Assembly (NCBI GenBank): GCA_947074245.1
Contig: CAMTOW010000004.1
Coordinates: 1-21,173 of the forward strand
Direction of reading: 5' to 3'
DNA: 21,173 bases
From: an uncultured Bacteroidales bacterium
Lineage (GTDB): Bacteria > Bacteroidota > Bacteroidia > Bacteroidales > JAUNSR01
Below the pieces are notes generated by a model. That model made no database searches. It was not told the origin of the DNA and worked only from the letters and a program-made list of their open reading frames with translations. Shown one piece after another: positions 1 through 9,040 of the stretch. Position 1 is the stretch's first letter. Every line of letters starts with the position of its first letter. Position numbers and translations under genes: made by a program.

Positions 1-286
1 GGCGAGTCACTTTATGATCCATCGAATGAATCGATTGCCCTCCGTATCCGATATATATCTTGCCGATCTTAACTCTGGCGCGGTTCTCTAATTTCGTAAT
101 CAGACGCTTTACCTTTAATGCGGTTTCATCGACGTTCTGGATACAACCCCGTTTGATACATCCTTCCGTTTCCTCTTTTTCGAGGGCGTGGATCGTCAGG
201 GATCCCGTGACGTCTCTCGTCCCGATGATACCTGTTATTTTGGATGTCCCAAGGTCTATCGCCGCAATGAACTCATTTAGTTCCAT
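1..286 (-). CDS. ftsA: Cell division protein FtsA, N-terminal 95 residues (cut by window edge)
   Basis: The reading frame starts at an ATG at 286 and stays open to base 1, so only the N-terminus is present. It begins MELNEFIAAIDLGTSKITG, in which residues 8-16 form the phosphate-1 loop (IDLGTSK) of the actin/Hsp70-fold ATPases, and it continues with the FtsA-like stretch IGKIYIGYGGQSIHS. FtsA is the actin-like protein that ties FtsZ filaments to the inner membrane and recruits the later divisome proteins. The gene lies 27 bp after the ftsQ stop on the same strand, the usual ftsQ-ftsA order, with ftsZ expected just beyond the window. No promoter is evident in the short gap, so it is probably read from the upstream operon. 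The identification rests on the N-terminal motif and the synteny; the membrane-targeting C-terminal helix is outside the window. Confidence 0.93.
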   Translation of the reverse strand, partial: MELNEFIAAIDLGTSKITGIIGTRDVTGSLTIHALEKEETEGCIKRGCIQNVDETALKVKRLITKLENRARVKIGKIYIGYGGQSIHSMDHKVTR

Positions 287-313
287 TGTCCTTACGGTAT
301 TAATGTTATTAAT

Positions 314-1042
314 CTATTTACTGCAAATCACCTGATTTTCGTATTTCAGGTTGATGGTCTTATAAACGTTCCATCCCTTTTTACTCAACCCTTTTTTATA
401 AAAGGTCATCAGGTTATCAAGCTTCTTTTCGTAATTCGTAAAGTCGCCCAACTGGATAATGTGGTCGCCCACTTTCGGGATCAGCTCTACCTCGCCGTTG
501 GGTAGCAGGTGGATCTGTTCGATCTGATACCTCCAAAAGCGATTTTCTTTTAGGAAAAGAGCAAATTCATATAAAGAATTTGATGCTTGCTCTTTGGTCA
601 CCTGTCCGCTTGCCACGGGTAGGTGTGCCGTGAAATTATAGGATACGGGCATAATCAGCCCTTCATCATCAATATAGTAATTTCCGCTCGTTCCCATCAC
701 ACGCAGAATCGGATTTCGTTGATAAATATCGATCCTCAACGTTCCGTTCGGCGTTTTATAACAATTGGCCCTGCGGATAATCGCGTTTTCTTCCAACTTC
801 TCACTGATGTCATAGGTGTCAATCTCATGCAGCGGTTTTCCTACGGGCTGGATTCGATTGCGAGCTAGCGTATTCTTGACATCCTGTAATTTAAGAAACG
901 GTGTTTTAACGCTATCTTGTATATTGATTATTACTTCTTTACATACTTCATTGTCATTTCGGTTTGAAAACAAGAAAAACGCCACTAATAAATAAAGCGG
1001 AATCAGACAAGTCAAAAATATGCGAACTAAAGTACCAATCAT
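314..1042 (-). CDS. ftsQ: Cell division protein FtsQ
   Basis: A 242-residue bitopic protein with a short cytoplasmic N-terminus, one membrane helix at about residues 7-26, and a periplasmic remainder. The region after the helix (about 35-110) has the size and pattern expected of a POTRA-like domain, followed by the FtsQ-type stretch around YYIDDEGLIMPVS. FtsQ works in the FtsQ-FtsL-(FtsB) subcomplex that links early divisome proteins to septal synthase FtsW-FtsI. Its start codon overlaps the murC stop as ATGA (1039-1042), which indicates translational coupling, and ftsA follows after 27 bp. FtsQ sequences diverge strongly between phyla, so the call leans on topology, length and its place between murC and ftsA. 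No anomalies were seen. Confidence 0.9.
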   Translation of the reverse strand: MIGTLVRIFLTCLIPLYLLVAFFLFSNRNDNEVCKEVIINIQDSVKTPFLKLQDVKNTLARNRIQPVGKPLHEIDTYDISEKLEENAIIRRANCYKTPNGTLRIDIYQRNPILRVMGTSGNYYIDDEGLIMPVSYNFTAHLPVASGQVTKEQASNSLYEFALFLKENRFWRYQIEQIHLLPNGEVELIPKVGDHIIQLGDFTNYEKKLDNLMTFYKKGLSKKGWNVYKTINLKYENQVICSK

Positions 1043-2406
1043 TTTAACAAAATTTCTTTCACAGGAAGAATAAACCGGTCGATATCGCCTGCGCCAAGCA
1101 TTATCAGAACCTCAAAGTTACGTTCTTTTATCTTTTCAAGCAACAAATCCTTTGCGCAAAGCTCTTTGTTTTTAGCAGTTAGCTTATCAAAGATGATCTC
1201 CGATGTTATACCCGGAATCGGCTCTTCGCGAGCAGGATAGATATCCAAAAGAATAACCTCGTCTGCAAGTGATAAAGCTTTTGCAAATTCTTCGGCAAAG
1301 TCTCTGGTGCGACTGTATAAATGGGGTTGGAATACAACGCTGATCCGTTTGTCGGGATACAACGCACGTACCGATCCGATACTCGCTTTCAGTTCGTCCG
1401 GATGATGTGCGTAATCATCCAGAAATACGCAATGCTCGTTTTTGATGTGAAAGTCGAATCTGCGTTTCGGGCCCTGAAATGATTTCATGCCGCTGCGCAA
1501 CTCCTCTTCCGTCACGCCGTTCAGCCAAGCGACAGCCATCGCCGCTATTCCGTTTTCGATATTGATCCGTACGGGAACTCCCAACTCGATGTCGTTGATG
1601 CGGGTTGTAGGCGTGATAAAGTCGAACAGAATCGTACCGTTGCCGATACGGATGTTTTCCGCATGAAAATCACCACCCTCTTCAGCCGAGTAGGTATAGC
1701 ATTTTACACCTTCAGCCAGTTCCGGGCGAACCTTGAGCCCTTTTCGGATAATCAATGTTCCTTCCGGGCGTATCAAAGTCGTAAAGTGTCTGAAACTTTC
1801 CAGGTAAGCCTCTTCCGTTCCGTAAATATCCAAATGATCGGGATCCGATGATGTTATCACAGCCATATAGGGCTGCAAGTGATGAAAGGATCGGTCATAT
1901 TCGTCTGCCTCGATGACGGTCAGATCGCTTCGGGTCGATAAAAGCAGGTTGCTGTCATAGTTCTTCAAGATTCCTCCCAGGAAAGCGTTACAATCCACAT
2001 GCGATTGTTTCAGCAGATGTGCCGTCATGCTCGATGTGGTCGTTTTCCCATGTGTACCTGCGATACACAATCCACGGTCAGAACGTGTAATTAATCCTAA
2101 AAGTTCAGCACGTTTGATAATTTTGAATCCATTCTCGCGAAACCAGCTAAGCCCCGCATGCGACTCCGGAACAGCCGGTGTGCGTACGATCAACGTCTCT
2201 TCCGGATTACGGAATTCGCTTCCTATCGCTTCGGGATCCTCCTCAAAGCGGATATCGGCTCCTTCGGCGATCAGTTCGGATGTGAGTTCGGATGCCGTTT
2301 TATCATAACCGCCCACTTTTATGCCGCGGGCAAGGTAATATCTGACGAGCGCACTCATTCCGATACCACCCGCACCGACGAAATATATTGATTTGAAATC
2401 TTTCAT
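1039..2406 (-). CDS. murC: UDP-N-acetylmuramate--L-alanine ligase MurC
   Basis: Cytoplasmic ATP-dependent ligase that adds L-alanine to UDP-MurNAc, the first amino-acid step of the peptidoglycan stem. At 455 residues it is of normal family length. It starts with a nucleotide-fold glycine-rich loop, VGAGGIGMSAL (residues 10-20), the part that binds UDP-MurNAc. The Mur-ligase ATP loop GTHGKTTT is at 117-124; the histidine in that loop is typical of MurC and distinguishes it from MurD and MurE. The central region has EADEYDRSFHHL and the C-terminal region has DDYAHHPDE, both MurC signatures. It starts at an ATG 19 bp after the murG stop, and its last codons overlap the ftsQ start by 4 bp. Nothing unusual is seen. 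Confidence 0.97.
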   Translation of the reverse strand: MKDFKSIYFVGAGGIGMSALVRYYLARGIKVGGYDKTASELTSELIAEGADIRFEEDPEAIGSEFRNPEETLIVRTPAVPESHAGLSWFRENGFKIIKRAELLGLITRSDRGLCIAGTHGKTTTSSMTAHLLKQSHVDCNAFLGGILKNYDSNLLLSTRSDLTVIEADEYDRSFHHLQPYMAVITSSDPDHLDIYGTEEAYLESFRHFTTLIRPEGTLIIRKGLKVRPELAEGVKCYTYSAEEGGDFHAENIRIGNGTILFDFITPTTRINDIELGVPVRINIENGIAAMAVAWLNGVTEEELRSGMKSFQGPKRRFDFHIKNEHCVFLDDYAHHPDELKASIGSVRALYPDKRISVVFQPHLYSRTRDFAEEFAKALSLADEVILLDIYPAREEPIPGITSEIIFDKLTAKNKELCAKDLLLEKIKERNFEVLIMLGAGDIDRFILPVKEILLK

Positions 2407-2425
2407 TTGAAATTCGAATATGGTT

Positions 2426-3535
2426 TTATTTCCGGCGGACGCATTCTACTACGATCTCCGCGATTTTCGCCGCCGAATTATGCAACGCGAGTTTCGCGAT
2501 ATTGTTCTGGAGCGTTAGCTGTTTTGCCGGATTGTCTGTCAGTTTCAGAGCTTCGTTAACGAGCGACATCGGAGCGTTGTCATCACTGATGAATACGGCC
2601 GCTTCTTTATCCGATAAGGCTCTGGCGTTTTTTGTCTGATGATCTTCCGCCACGTTGGGGGAGGGCACCAGAATCGAGGCTTTCTCCAAAAGACAAAGTT
2701 CGGAGATCGAACTCGCTCCCGCACGCGATATCACCACGTCGGCCGCTTTGTATGCCAAATCCATACGGGCAATGAATGCCAACGGATGTACAAGTGTCGC
2801 ATCGGCGTTCTTCACGTCTATCTCGGCTTGTTCGGCATAATTCTTTCCGGTTTGCCAAATCACCTGAACATCCTTCTTCTTGAAAAGCGGAAGTCCTTTC
2901 GCGATGCTCTGATTGATGGTGCGTGCTCCAAGGCTTCCTCCGATTACCAGAATCGTCTTCTTTTTCGGATCCAATCCGAAGAACGCGCGGGCTTCCTCTA
3001 CCGACGCATCTGTATTCAAAAGGTTCTGACGCACCGGATTTCCGGTCAGAATGATTTTATCTTTCGGAAAGAATTTTTCCATTCCGTCATAAGCCACACA
3101 GATCGCGTCTGCCTTTTTAGAAAGGAGTTTGTTGGTCACTCCCGCATAAGAGTTCTGTTCCTGAATTACGGTCGGGATACCCATCGAACTGGCCATCTGC
3201 AAAGTCGGTCCGCTCGCGTAACCACCTACGCCTACGGCTACGTCCGGACGAAAATCCCGGAGCGTTTTGCGAGCCAGAAGCAACGAACGGCACAAGTCAC
3301 GAACCACCGAGATGTTTCGGATCATATTTTTCCGATCGAAACCTCTTACCGGCAATCCGACGATCGAGTATCCGGCAGCCGGAACTTTTTCCATTTCCAT
3401 TCTTCCGTCAGCTCCGACGAATAAGAATTCCGTATCGGGATAACGTTCCCGAATGGCATTGGCTATGGATATAGCGGGGAATATATGGCCACCCGTGCCT
3501 CCGCCGCTTATAATGATTCTGAGTTTCTTTTTCAT
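2426..3535 (-). CDS. murG: UDP-GlcNAc:lipid I N-acetylglucosaminyltransferase MurG
   Basis: Membrane-associated GT-B glycosyltransferase that adds GlcNAc to lipid I on the inner face of the cytoplasmic membrane, giving lipid II. The N-terminal motif GGGTGGHIFPA (residues 11-21) is the MurG acceptor-side loop. The middle has VGGYASGP and the C-terminal half has ISRAGASSISEL, which contributes to UDP-GlcNAc binding. I place the start at the ATG at 3535, giving 369 residues beginning MKKKLRIII. The frame is open two codons further to a TTG at 3541, but that adds only two residues and has no ribosome-binding sequence. ftsW ends 11 bp upstream and murC begins 19 bp downstream, consistent with one operon. 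The product is the substrate that FtsW-FtsI polymerise after flipping. Confidence 0.96.
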   Translation of the reverse strand: MKKKLRIIISGGGTGGHIFPAISIANAIRERYPDTEFLFVGADGRMEMEKVPAAGYSIVGLPVRGFDRKNMIRNISVVRDLCRSLLLARKTLRDFRPDVAVGVGGYASGPTLQMASSMGIPTVIQEQNSYAGVTNKLLSKKADAICVAYDGMEKFFPKDKIILTGNPVRQNLLNTDASVEEARAFFGLDPKKKTILVIGGSLGARTINQSIAKGLPLFKKKDVQVIWQTGKNYAEQAEIDVKNADATLVHPLAFIARMDLAYKAADVVISRAGASSISELCLLEKASILVPSPNVAEDHQTKNARALSDKEAAVFISDDNAPMSLVNEALKLTDNPAKQLTLQNNIAKLALHNSAAKIAEIVVECVRRK

Positions 3536-3546
3536 AAACAAAAGGA

Positions 3547-4878
3547 TTAATACTGATCGTAATCCGTATACGTATATTCTTCCTCTTCCTCCTCGGTTTT
3601 TACCGACTCTTCGGCTACTTCGGTTTTTGCCGCTTCTTCCGTAGCTGCGGTTGCAGCCGTTGTCACAGTCGGTTCAACTACAGGTTCGGTCTGCGGTTCT
3701 TCATCCGGCGATCCGTCCCCAAGGCGATGATTTTCATCATAATCCTGCTCGTCGATCATCGCGCTTCGGCTGACGCTCAATATAATGCCGAAGTATCCGC
3801 ACGTGATCAGGGTCGAAGTTCCTCCTCGGCTGATAAGCGGTAGCGGTTGCCCCGTCACGGGGATCAGATCGACACCTACCGCCATATTGATCAACGCCTG
3901 GAATACGATCAGCATCGTGACTCCCAGCATCAGTAAGGCGGGAAACGTATTCTTGCTTTGCCTGAATATGATCAATACCCTAAACATGAGTAGGATGTAT
4001 AAGAATAAAACGAATCCGCCTCCGATCAATCCCATTTCTTCGATGATGATCGAATAGATATAGTCGGAGTAAGCCTGCGGAAGAAAGTCGCGAATCTGAC
4101 TGTTTCCCGGAAATTTTCCGATCAGACCGCCATTGGCTACGGCCATCTTACCATATAACACCTGCGATTTCTTTCCATTCAGATCCTGCTCGATCAGCGG
4201 TTTCTTATCGCTGCTCATCTCGATACGGCTTTTCCAGGTCTTCATACGCCCCGGCTGTATACTGGCGGGAGCAAACATAAGATATGCCAGAAACAGCGCG
4301 CCCACGATTGCCAATACACCGATGATTGAAAGAAGACGCTTCCATTCAACCCCGGCGATGAACATCAGAAAGAAGATCACCGAACCCAACAGGAATGCCG
4401 TCGAGAAGTTTTCCGGAAGAATCAATCCGCAAATGATACCTGCCGTAATCAGGATCAGGTAATAGTTGAATTTCGAAAAACCACTTTCGCTTTGTCCTTT
4501 CGAGAGCAGGAAGCAGACGACGACGATCTCCGAGAACTTCGCGATCTCCGACGGCTGAAACCCGAAGATACGCCTCTGAGCCCCATTTACCTCGGGCGAT
4601 ACGAACATCACCAGAATAAGCAGGAAGAATGAGATCGGAAAGGCGAGTATCCCCACCGCCCGAAAATAATGACTGGGCATATTGTGGATGATGAGCACGG
4701 CCAGTGTCCCGAATATCAGATAGGTCGTATGCTGAAAGGCGGGGTTGTAATGCTCCGTCGCTTTATAGGCGAGCGTACTCGTCGCGCTGAAGATCTCAAC
4801 GACCGATACAAACAGGAGGATGAAGTAAATCCCCCAGATGTATTTGTCTCCTTTAAAGAGCGTCTTATCTAATTCCAT
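3547..4878 (-). CDS. ftsW: Septal peptidoglycan glycosyltransferase FtsW (SEDS family) with long acidic tail
   Basis: A polytopic SEDS-family protein of 443 residues. Hydrophobic segments run from about residue 14 to 370. The catalytic-region motif is in the long periplasmic loop as QAYSDYIYSIIIEEMG (268-283), in which D272 aligns with the conserved SEDS aspartate. The C-terminal signature TGQPLPLISRGGTS is at 342-355. FtsW polymerises lipid II into septal glycan strands together with the transpeptidase FtsI, encoded upstream in the same cluster. After the last helix the protein carries a cytoplasmic tail of about 65 residues that is rich in Glu, Thr, Ala and Val and ends in an acidic, tyrosine-containing segment (roughly 390-443). 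That tail is longer than the core fold needs. The gene starts 6 bp after murD and is followed by murG after 11 bp. RodA is the main alternative, but the dcw position favours FtsW. Confidence 0.95.
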   Translation of the reverse strand: MELDKTLFKGDKYIWGIYFILLFVSVVEIFSATSTLAYKATEHYNPAFQHTTYLIFGTLAVLIIHNMPSHYFRAVGILAFPISFFLLILVMFVSPEVNGAQRRIFGFQPSEIAKFSEIVVVCFLLSKGQSESGFSKFNYYLILITAGIICGLILPENFSTAFLLGSVIFFLMFIAGVEWKRLLSIIGVLAIVGALFLAYLMFAPASIQPGRMKTWKSRIEMSSDKKPLIEQDLNGKKSQVLYGKMAVANGGLIGKFPGNSQIRDFLPQAYSDYIYSIIIEEMGLIGGGFVLFLYILLMFRVLIIFRQSKNTFPALLMLGVTMLIVFQALINMAVGVDLIPVTGQPLPLISRGGTSTLITCGYFGIILSVSRSAMIDEQDYDENHRLGDGSPDEEPQTEPVVEPTVTTAATAATEEAAKTEVAEESVKTEEEEEEYTYTDYDQY

Positions 4879-4884
4879 AATGAA

Positions 4885-6240
4885 TCAACCTTGTAATTGC
4901 TGCACGCAAGCCTTGAACTGTCGGCCGCGGTCTTCATAACTTTTAAACAAATCGAAACTGGCGCAACAAGGCGACAGTAATACCGTATCACCTTCTACGG
5001 ATGCCTGAGATGCCAGGCGGATCGCTTCTTCCATCGAAGAGGCGTCAAAGCATGGCTTGTTCATTTCTCCGAAAAAACGGTTCAGTTTCGAATTGTCAAC
5101 ACCTAAAAAGATCAACGTTTTCACCTTTTCACGAACGAGCTGTTCGATTTCCGTATAGTCGTTGCCTTTGTCGGTTCCTCCTAATATCAATACCGTAGGG
5201 GCGTTCATGCTTTGCAGCGCATACCAGCATGAATTCACGTTCGTAGCCTTAGAGTCGTTGATATAGCGTACTCCTTTGATTTGAGCAACCTTTTCCAAAC
5301 GGTGCTCCACACCCTGAAAATCACACAGCGCGTTTCTGATCTCGTCCTTACGGATATCGAGCAGATTGGCCGAAAGGGTAGCCGCCATCGAATTCAGCAG
5401 ATTATGCTTTCCTTCGAGTGCCAATTGTTCCACTTCGATTTCGAAATGACGATCGGCCGTCTCCGCGATCAATTTCTGTGACTCAACAAAAGCTGCGAGT
5501 CGTTCCCCTTTTTCCGGAAATTCGGCGAAAGGAAACGATTTGGCTTTCGGGGTGTGCGCTTTGATCTCTTTCCGAATCAACGGGTCATCGTTCCAGTAGA
5601 TGAACGCGTCGTTTTCGGTCTGATTCTGCAGAATCCGGAATTTCGCATTCACATAGTTCTGCATATCATAGCCGTAACGATCCAAATGATCGGGCGTGAT
5701 GTTGAGAATCACGGCGATATTCGCTTTGAAGTCGTACATATTATCTAGTTGGAAGCTACTCAGCTCAATGACGTAATAGTCGTGATTTTCGGTAGCTACC
5801 TGCATTGCCAGGCTTTTTCCTACGTTTCCGGCAAGCCCTACGTTCAGTCCTCCCGTTTTCAGGATATGATAGGTAAGCAATGTCGTAGTGGTTTTCCCGT
5901 TGCTGCCGGTGATGCAAATCATTTTCGCATCGGTATATCTTCCCGCGAACTCGATCTCCGAGATGACGGGTATTCGGCGTTTGATGATTTCGATCATGAT
6001 CGGAGCCGTTTCCGGAATTCCGGGGCTTTTGATCACTTCATCGGCGTTCAGGATCAGGTCTTCGGTATGTTTTCCCTCTTCCCACGCTATCTCATATTGG
6101 TTCAGGATCGCCTTGTAGTTCTCTTTAACAGGCGAACGGTCGGAAAGGAATACGTCGAATCCTTTCTTTTTGGCAAGAACGGCTGCTCCCGCACCGCTTT
6201 CCCCTCCTCCGAGAATAACAATCCTTTTGGTAGTTTTCAT
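4885..6240 (-). CDS. murD: UDP-N-acetylmuramoyl-L-alanine--D-glutamate ligase MurD
   Basis: Cytoplasmic ligase that attaches D-glutamate to UDP-MurNAc-L-Ala using ATP. It has 451 residues, normal for MurD. The N-terminal Rossmann-like domain starts with ILGGGESGAGAA (9-20). The ATP loop is ITGSNGKTTTT (110-120), where the SNGKTT form is typical of MurD. HNLLNSMAA in the centre and YINDSKATN followed by LGGTDKGNDY in the C-terminal half are further MurD signatures. The start is the ATG at 6240, 24 bp after mraY, and ftsW begins 6 bp after its stop. No irregularities were found. Confidence 0.97.
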   Translation of the reverse strand: MKTTKRIVILGGGESGAGAAVLAKKKGFDVFLSDRSPVKENYKAILNQYEIAWEEGKHTEDLILNADEVIKSPGIPETAPIMIEIIKRRIPVISEIEFAGRYTDAKMICITGSNGKTTTTLLTYHILKTGGLNVGLAGNVGKSLAMQVATENHDYYVIELSSFQLDNMYDFKANIAVILNITPDHLDRYGYDMQNYVNAKFRILQNQTENDAFIYWNDDPLIRKEIKAHTPKAKSFPFAEFPEKGERLAAFVESQKLIAETADRHFEIEVEQLALEGKHNLLNSMAATLSANLLDIRKDEIRNALCDFQGVEHRLEKVAQIKGVRYINDSKATNVNSCWYALQSMNAPTVLILGGTDKGNDYTEIEQLVREKVKTLIFLGVDNSKLNRFFGEMNKPCFDASSMEEAIRLASQASVEGDTVLLSPCCASFDLFKSYEDRGRQFKACVQQLQG

Positions 6241-6264
6241 ATTGTATAAATGCTCTGGAACAGA

Positions 6265-7527
6265 TTATCTGATTTTAAGTGTTACGACGGCCATCACTGC
6301 GAGCAGGATGCCGATGATCCAAAACCGAGTCACGATTTTGGATTCAGGAATAGCGGCGTTCGGTCGTTTTATCAACGACTGGATTCCCGAATCAGCCGAT
6401 TTTTGAAAATGATGATGAAGCGGGCTCATTCGGAAAACGCGTTTTCCTTCGCCATACTTCTTTTTGGTGTATTTGAAATAACCGACCTGCAACATTACGG
6501 AAATGCTTTCTACGAAAAATATTCCGCAAAGGATCGGTAATAAAAGTTCTTTATGAATCGCGATGGAGAATACGCCGATAATCCCTCCGATGGTCAAACT
6601 GCCCGTATCTCCCATAAATACCTGAGCGGGATAGGCGTTGTACCATAGGAATCCGATCGTTGCGCCGATGAATGCGCTGGCGAACACCACCAGTTCCTCA
6701 CATCCCGGTATGTACATGATGTTGAGGTAGGACGCGTATTGGACGTGACTTGATACATAAGCCAGGATTCCCAACGTGGTTCCGATGATGGCAGAACTTC
6801 CCGTGGCCAGGCCGTCCAGACCGTCGGTCAGGTTGGCTCCGTTGGAAACCGCCGTAACGATAAAGATCGTAATCAGTACGAAAATCACCCATCCCCATGT
6901 TTGCGCTTTATCGCCCATGAACGAAGTCAGATAGGCATAATCGAAGTTATTGTTCTTGACGAACGGAATGGTCGTTTGCGTCGACTTGATGTTTTCGGGC
7001 ATATAGGTTACCGCTTCCACATTCTCTCCGATCAGAACCTCCTGATTTTGGCGGATCACTACGTTCGGACTCAAAAAAAGCGTCAGACCCACGATCAGCC
7101 CCAAGCCCACCTGTCCGATGATTTTGAAGCGCCCGTGCAGACCCTCTTTGTCTTTTTTGAATACTTTGATGTAATCGTCCAGAAATCCGATCGTACCCAA
7201 CCATACGGTGGTGCCGAGCATCAGGATCATATAGATGTTGCCTAGTTTTGAAACCAGCAGACACGGAATCAAAATGGATAAAATGATAATGATACCCCCC
7301 ATCGTGGGCGTACCTTTCTTTTTCATCTGTCCTTCCAGCCCCAGATCGCGGATCGTTTCGCCGATCTGTTTCAGTTGCAGGTATCCGATGATTCGTTTTC
7401 CGGCGATGGTTGAGAACAATAAAGCAATGATGAATGCCATTCCCGATCGGAATGTCACGAAGCTGAACAAGCCTGCGCCGGGCAGGTCGATCGTCTTATC
7501 AAGATAGTTGAATAGATAATAAAACAT
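6265..7527 (-). CDS. mraY: Phospho-N-acetylmuramoyl-pentapeptide transferase MraY (lipid I synthase)
   Basis: Integral membrane enzyme that transfers phospho-MurNAc-pentapeptide from UDP to undecaprenyl phosphate, making lipid I. The expected active-site elements are present: the aspartate pair in GFLDDY (D117, D118), NLTDGLDGL (232-240), FMGDTGS (304-310) and the histidine motif PLHHHFQ (369-375). At 420 residues it is about 60 longer than the roughly 360-residue proteobacterial enzyme. Much of the extra length is a hydrophilic segment at about 153-211, between membrane helices, predicted to face the periplasm. A smaller insertion follows the HHH motif (about 377-395). Long MraY proteins of this kind are, as far as I recall, common in Bacteroidetes. 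The gene lies between murE (33-bp gap) and murD (24-bp gap). Confidence 0.97.
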   Translation of the reverse strand: MFYYLFNYLDKTIDLPGAGLFSFVTFRSGMAFIIALLFSTIAGKRIIGYLQLKQIGETIRDLGLEGQMKKKGTPTMGGIIIILSILIPCLLVSKLGNIYMILMLGTTVWLGTIGFLDDYIKVFKKDKEGLHGRFKIIGQVGLGLIVGLTLFLSPNVVIRQNQEVLIGENVEAVTYMPENIKSTQTTIPFVKNNNFDYAYLTSFMGDKAQTWGWVIFVLITIFIVTAVSNGANLTDGLDGLATGSSAIIGTTLGILAYVSSHVQYASYLNIMYIPGCEELVVFASAFIGATIGFLWYNAYPAQVFMGDTGSLTIGGIIGVFSIAIHKELLLPILCGIFFVESISVMLQVGYFKYTKKKYGEGKRVFRMSPLHHHFQKSADSGIQSLIKRPNAAIPESKIVTRFWIIGILLAVMAVVTLKIR

Positions 7528-7560
7528 CCTTTATCTGTATCTGACTGTTTTTTTAATCAA

Positions 7561-9015
7561 TTATAGCGAATCGAAAATCTCACGCACCACTTCACGGTCG
7601 TCAAAATGATGCTTCACACCCTGCACGTCCTGATAATCCTCATGCCCTTTTCCGGCGATCAGAATCACATCTCCCGGTTTGGCAAGCATGATCGCGGTAC
7701 GGATCGCTTCTTTTCGGTCGGTGATCAGCAACGTACGGCGGCGGTCTTTCTCTTCCAGGCCGGCAGCCATGTCGTCGATGATCCGTGCCGGTTCTTCAAA
7801 ACGCGGATTGTCGGAGGTCAGGATCACCTTATCACTCGCTTTGGCTGCTTCCTGCGCCATCAGCGGTCGTTTTCCCTTATCCCGGTTTCCGCCGGCACCG
7901 ACTACGGTGATGATATTTCCTTTTCCTTCCAATACTTCATGGATGGCGTTGAGTACGTTTGTCAGTGCATCCGGCGTATGCGCGTAATCTACGATTGCGG
8001 TTACTCCCTCTTTCGAACGGATCGTTTCGAAACGTCCCGATACGGGCGTAAGCAGGCTGAGCTGAATCAATACCTCTTCCGGATTCGCTCCCAGTTCGAT
8101 CGCCGCTCCGTATACCGCCAATAGGTTGGAGGCATTGAATTTTCCGACAAATCGGGTTTGAACTTCGCGGCCGTTGATCTCCATCAGCATCCCGTCGAAA
8201 TGATCTTCGACGATCTGGCCTTTGTATTCGGCCAAGGTTCGCATCGAATAGGTGCATTTGCGCGCTGCCGTATTCTGTAGCATCACCATGCCGTTTTTAT
8301 CATCCAGGTTCGTCAATGCGAATGCCGATGACGGAAGTGCGTCGAAAAAGCCTTTTTTCGCTTTCAGGTAAGCGTCGAACGTCAGGTGATAATCCAGATG
8401 ATCACGGGTCAGGTTGGTGAAAATACCGCCGTCGAATTCCAGTCCGGCGATTCGTTTCTGATCTACCGAATGGGAGCTGACCTCCATAAACGCATATTCG
8501 CAACCGCTCTCTACCATCTCTTTCAACAACGCGTTAAGCGATATGGGGTCGGGCGTGGTATGCGTAGCGGGCACCTCTTTGTCGTGGATGTAATTACAAA
8601 CGGTCGATAACAGACCGGTTTTGTATCCCAATCCTTTAAACATTCGGTACAGCAGCGAAGCGATGGTTGTCTTTCCGTTGGTTCCGGTGACGCCGATCAG
8701 TTTGATCTGTTCCGACGGATAACCGTTCCAAGCCGAAGCGAGCAGAGCCAGCGCTTCCCCCGAGTCGGCAACCTGAAGATAGGTGATGCCCGGTTCGAGG
8801 ATGTTCGGAGTATCCTGACATACAATTACGGTCGCTCCTTTTTCGATTGCTGTCGTAATGTAAGCATGTCCGTCTGATGCGGTACCTTTTACCGCAACGA
8901 AAAGGTTCTTGTCGCCGATCAGACGAGAATCGGCCTGAACACCGGAGATCTCACTCTCCGTGGTACCCTGGATCAGGGTATATTTGATTCGTTCTAATAA
9001 TCTGTTTAGTTCCAT
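7561..9015 (-). CDS. murE: UDP-MurNAc-L-Ala-D-Glu:meso-2,6-diaminopimelate ligase MurE
   Basis: Cytoplasmic ligase that adds the third residue of the stem peptide. With the ATG at 9015 it has 484 residues and begins [10 protein letters not shown]. The ATP loop GTNGKTT is at 111-117, and THTTPDP and [10 protein letters not shown] are MurE signatures. The C-terminal domain contains SDNPRFEEP, in which DNPR (402-405) is the motif that selects meso-diaminopimelate over lysine, so this cell should have mDAP-type peptidoglycan. The frame is open upstream to a TTG at 9036, which would add seven residues (to MIKKTDV); I prefer the ATG because the family begins close to this point and no ribosome-binding sequence supports the TTG. 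ftsI ends 25 bp before this start and mraY begins 33 bp after the stop. Confidence 0.96.
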   Translation of the reverse strand: MELNRLLERIKYTLIQGTTESEISGVQADSRLIGDKNLFVAVKGTASDGHAYITTAIEKGATVIVCQDTPNILEPGITYLQVADSGEALALLASAWNGYPSEQIKLIGVTGTNGKTTIASLLYRMFKGLGYKTGLLSTVCNYIHDKEVPATHTTPDPISLNALLKEMVESGCEYAFMEVSSHSVDQKRIAGLEFDGGIFTNLTRDHLDYHLTFDAYLKAKKGFFDALPSSAFALTNLDDKNGMVMLQNTAARKCTYSMRTLAEYKGQIVEDHFDGMLMEINGREVQTRFVGKFNASNLLAVYGAAIELGANPEEVLIQLSLLTPVSGRFETIRSKEGVTAIVDYAHTPDALTNVLNAIHEVLEGKGNIITVVGAGGNRDKGKRPLMAQEAAKASDKVILTSDNPRFEEPARIIDDMAAGLEEKDRRRTLLITDRKEAIRTAIMLAKPGDVILIAGKGHEDYQDVQGVKHHFDDREVVREIFDSL

Positions 9016-9040
9016 GACATCCGTTTTTTTGATCAATGGT

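Noticed and set aside
2639..3424. Plus-strand open frame of 261 codons opposite murG
   Set aside because: It is a shadow of murG, rich in Arg, His and Cys, with no domain recognised.
3533..3541. Longer murG starting at TTG 3541
   Set aside because: It adds only two residues before a good ATG at 3535 and has no supporting signal.
9013..9036. Longer murE starting at TTG 9036 (MIKKTDV extension)
   Set aside because: An ATG at 9015 gives the normal N-terminus, and no ribosome-binding sequence supports the TTG.
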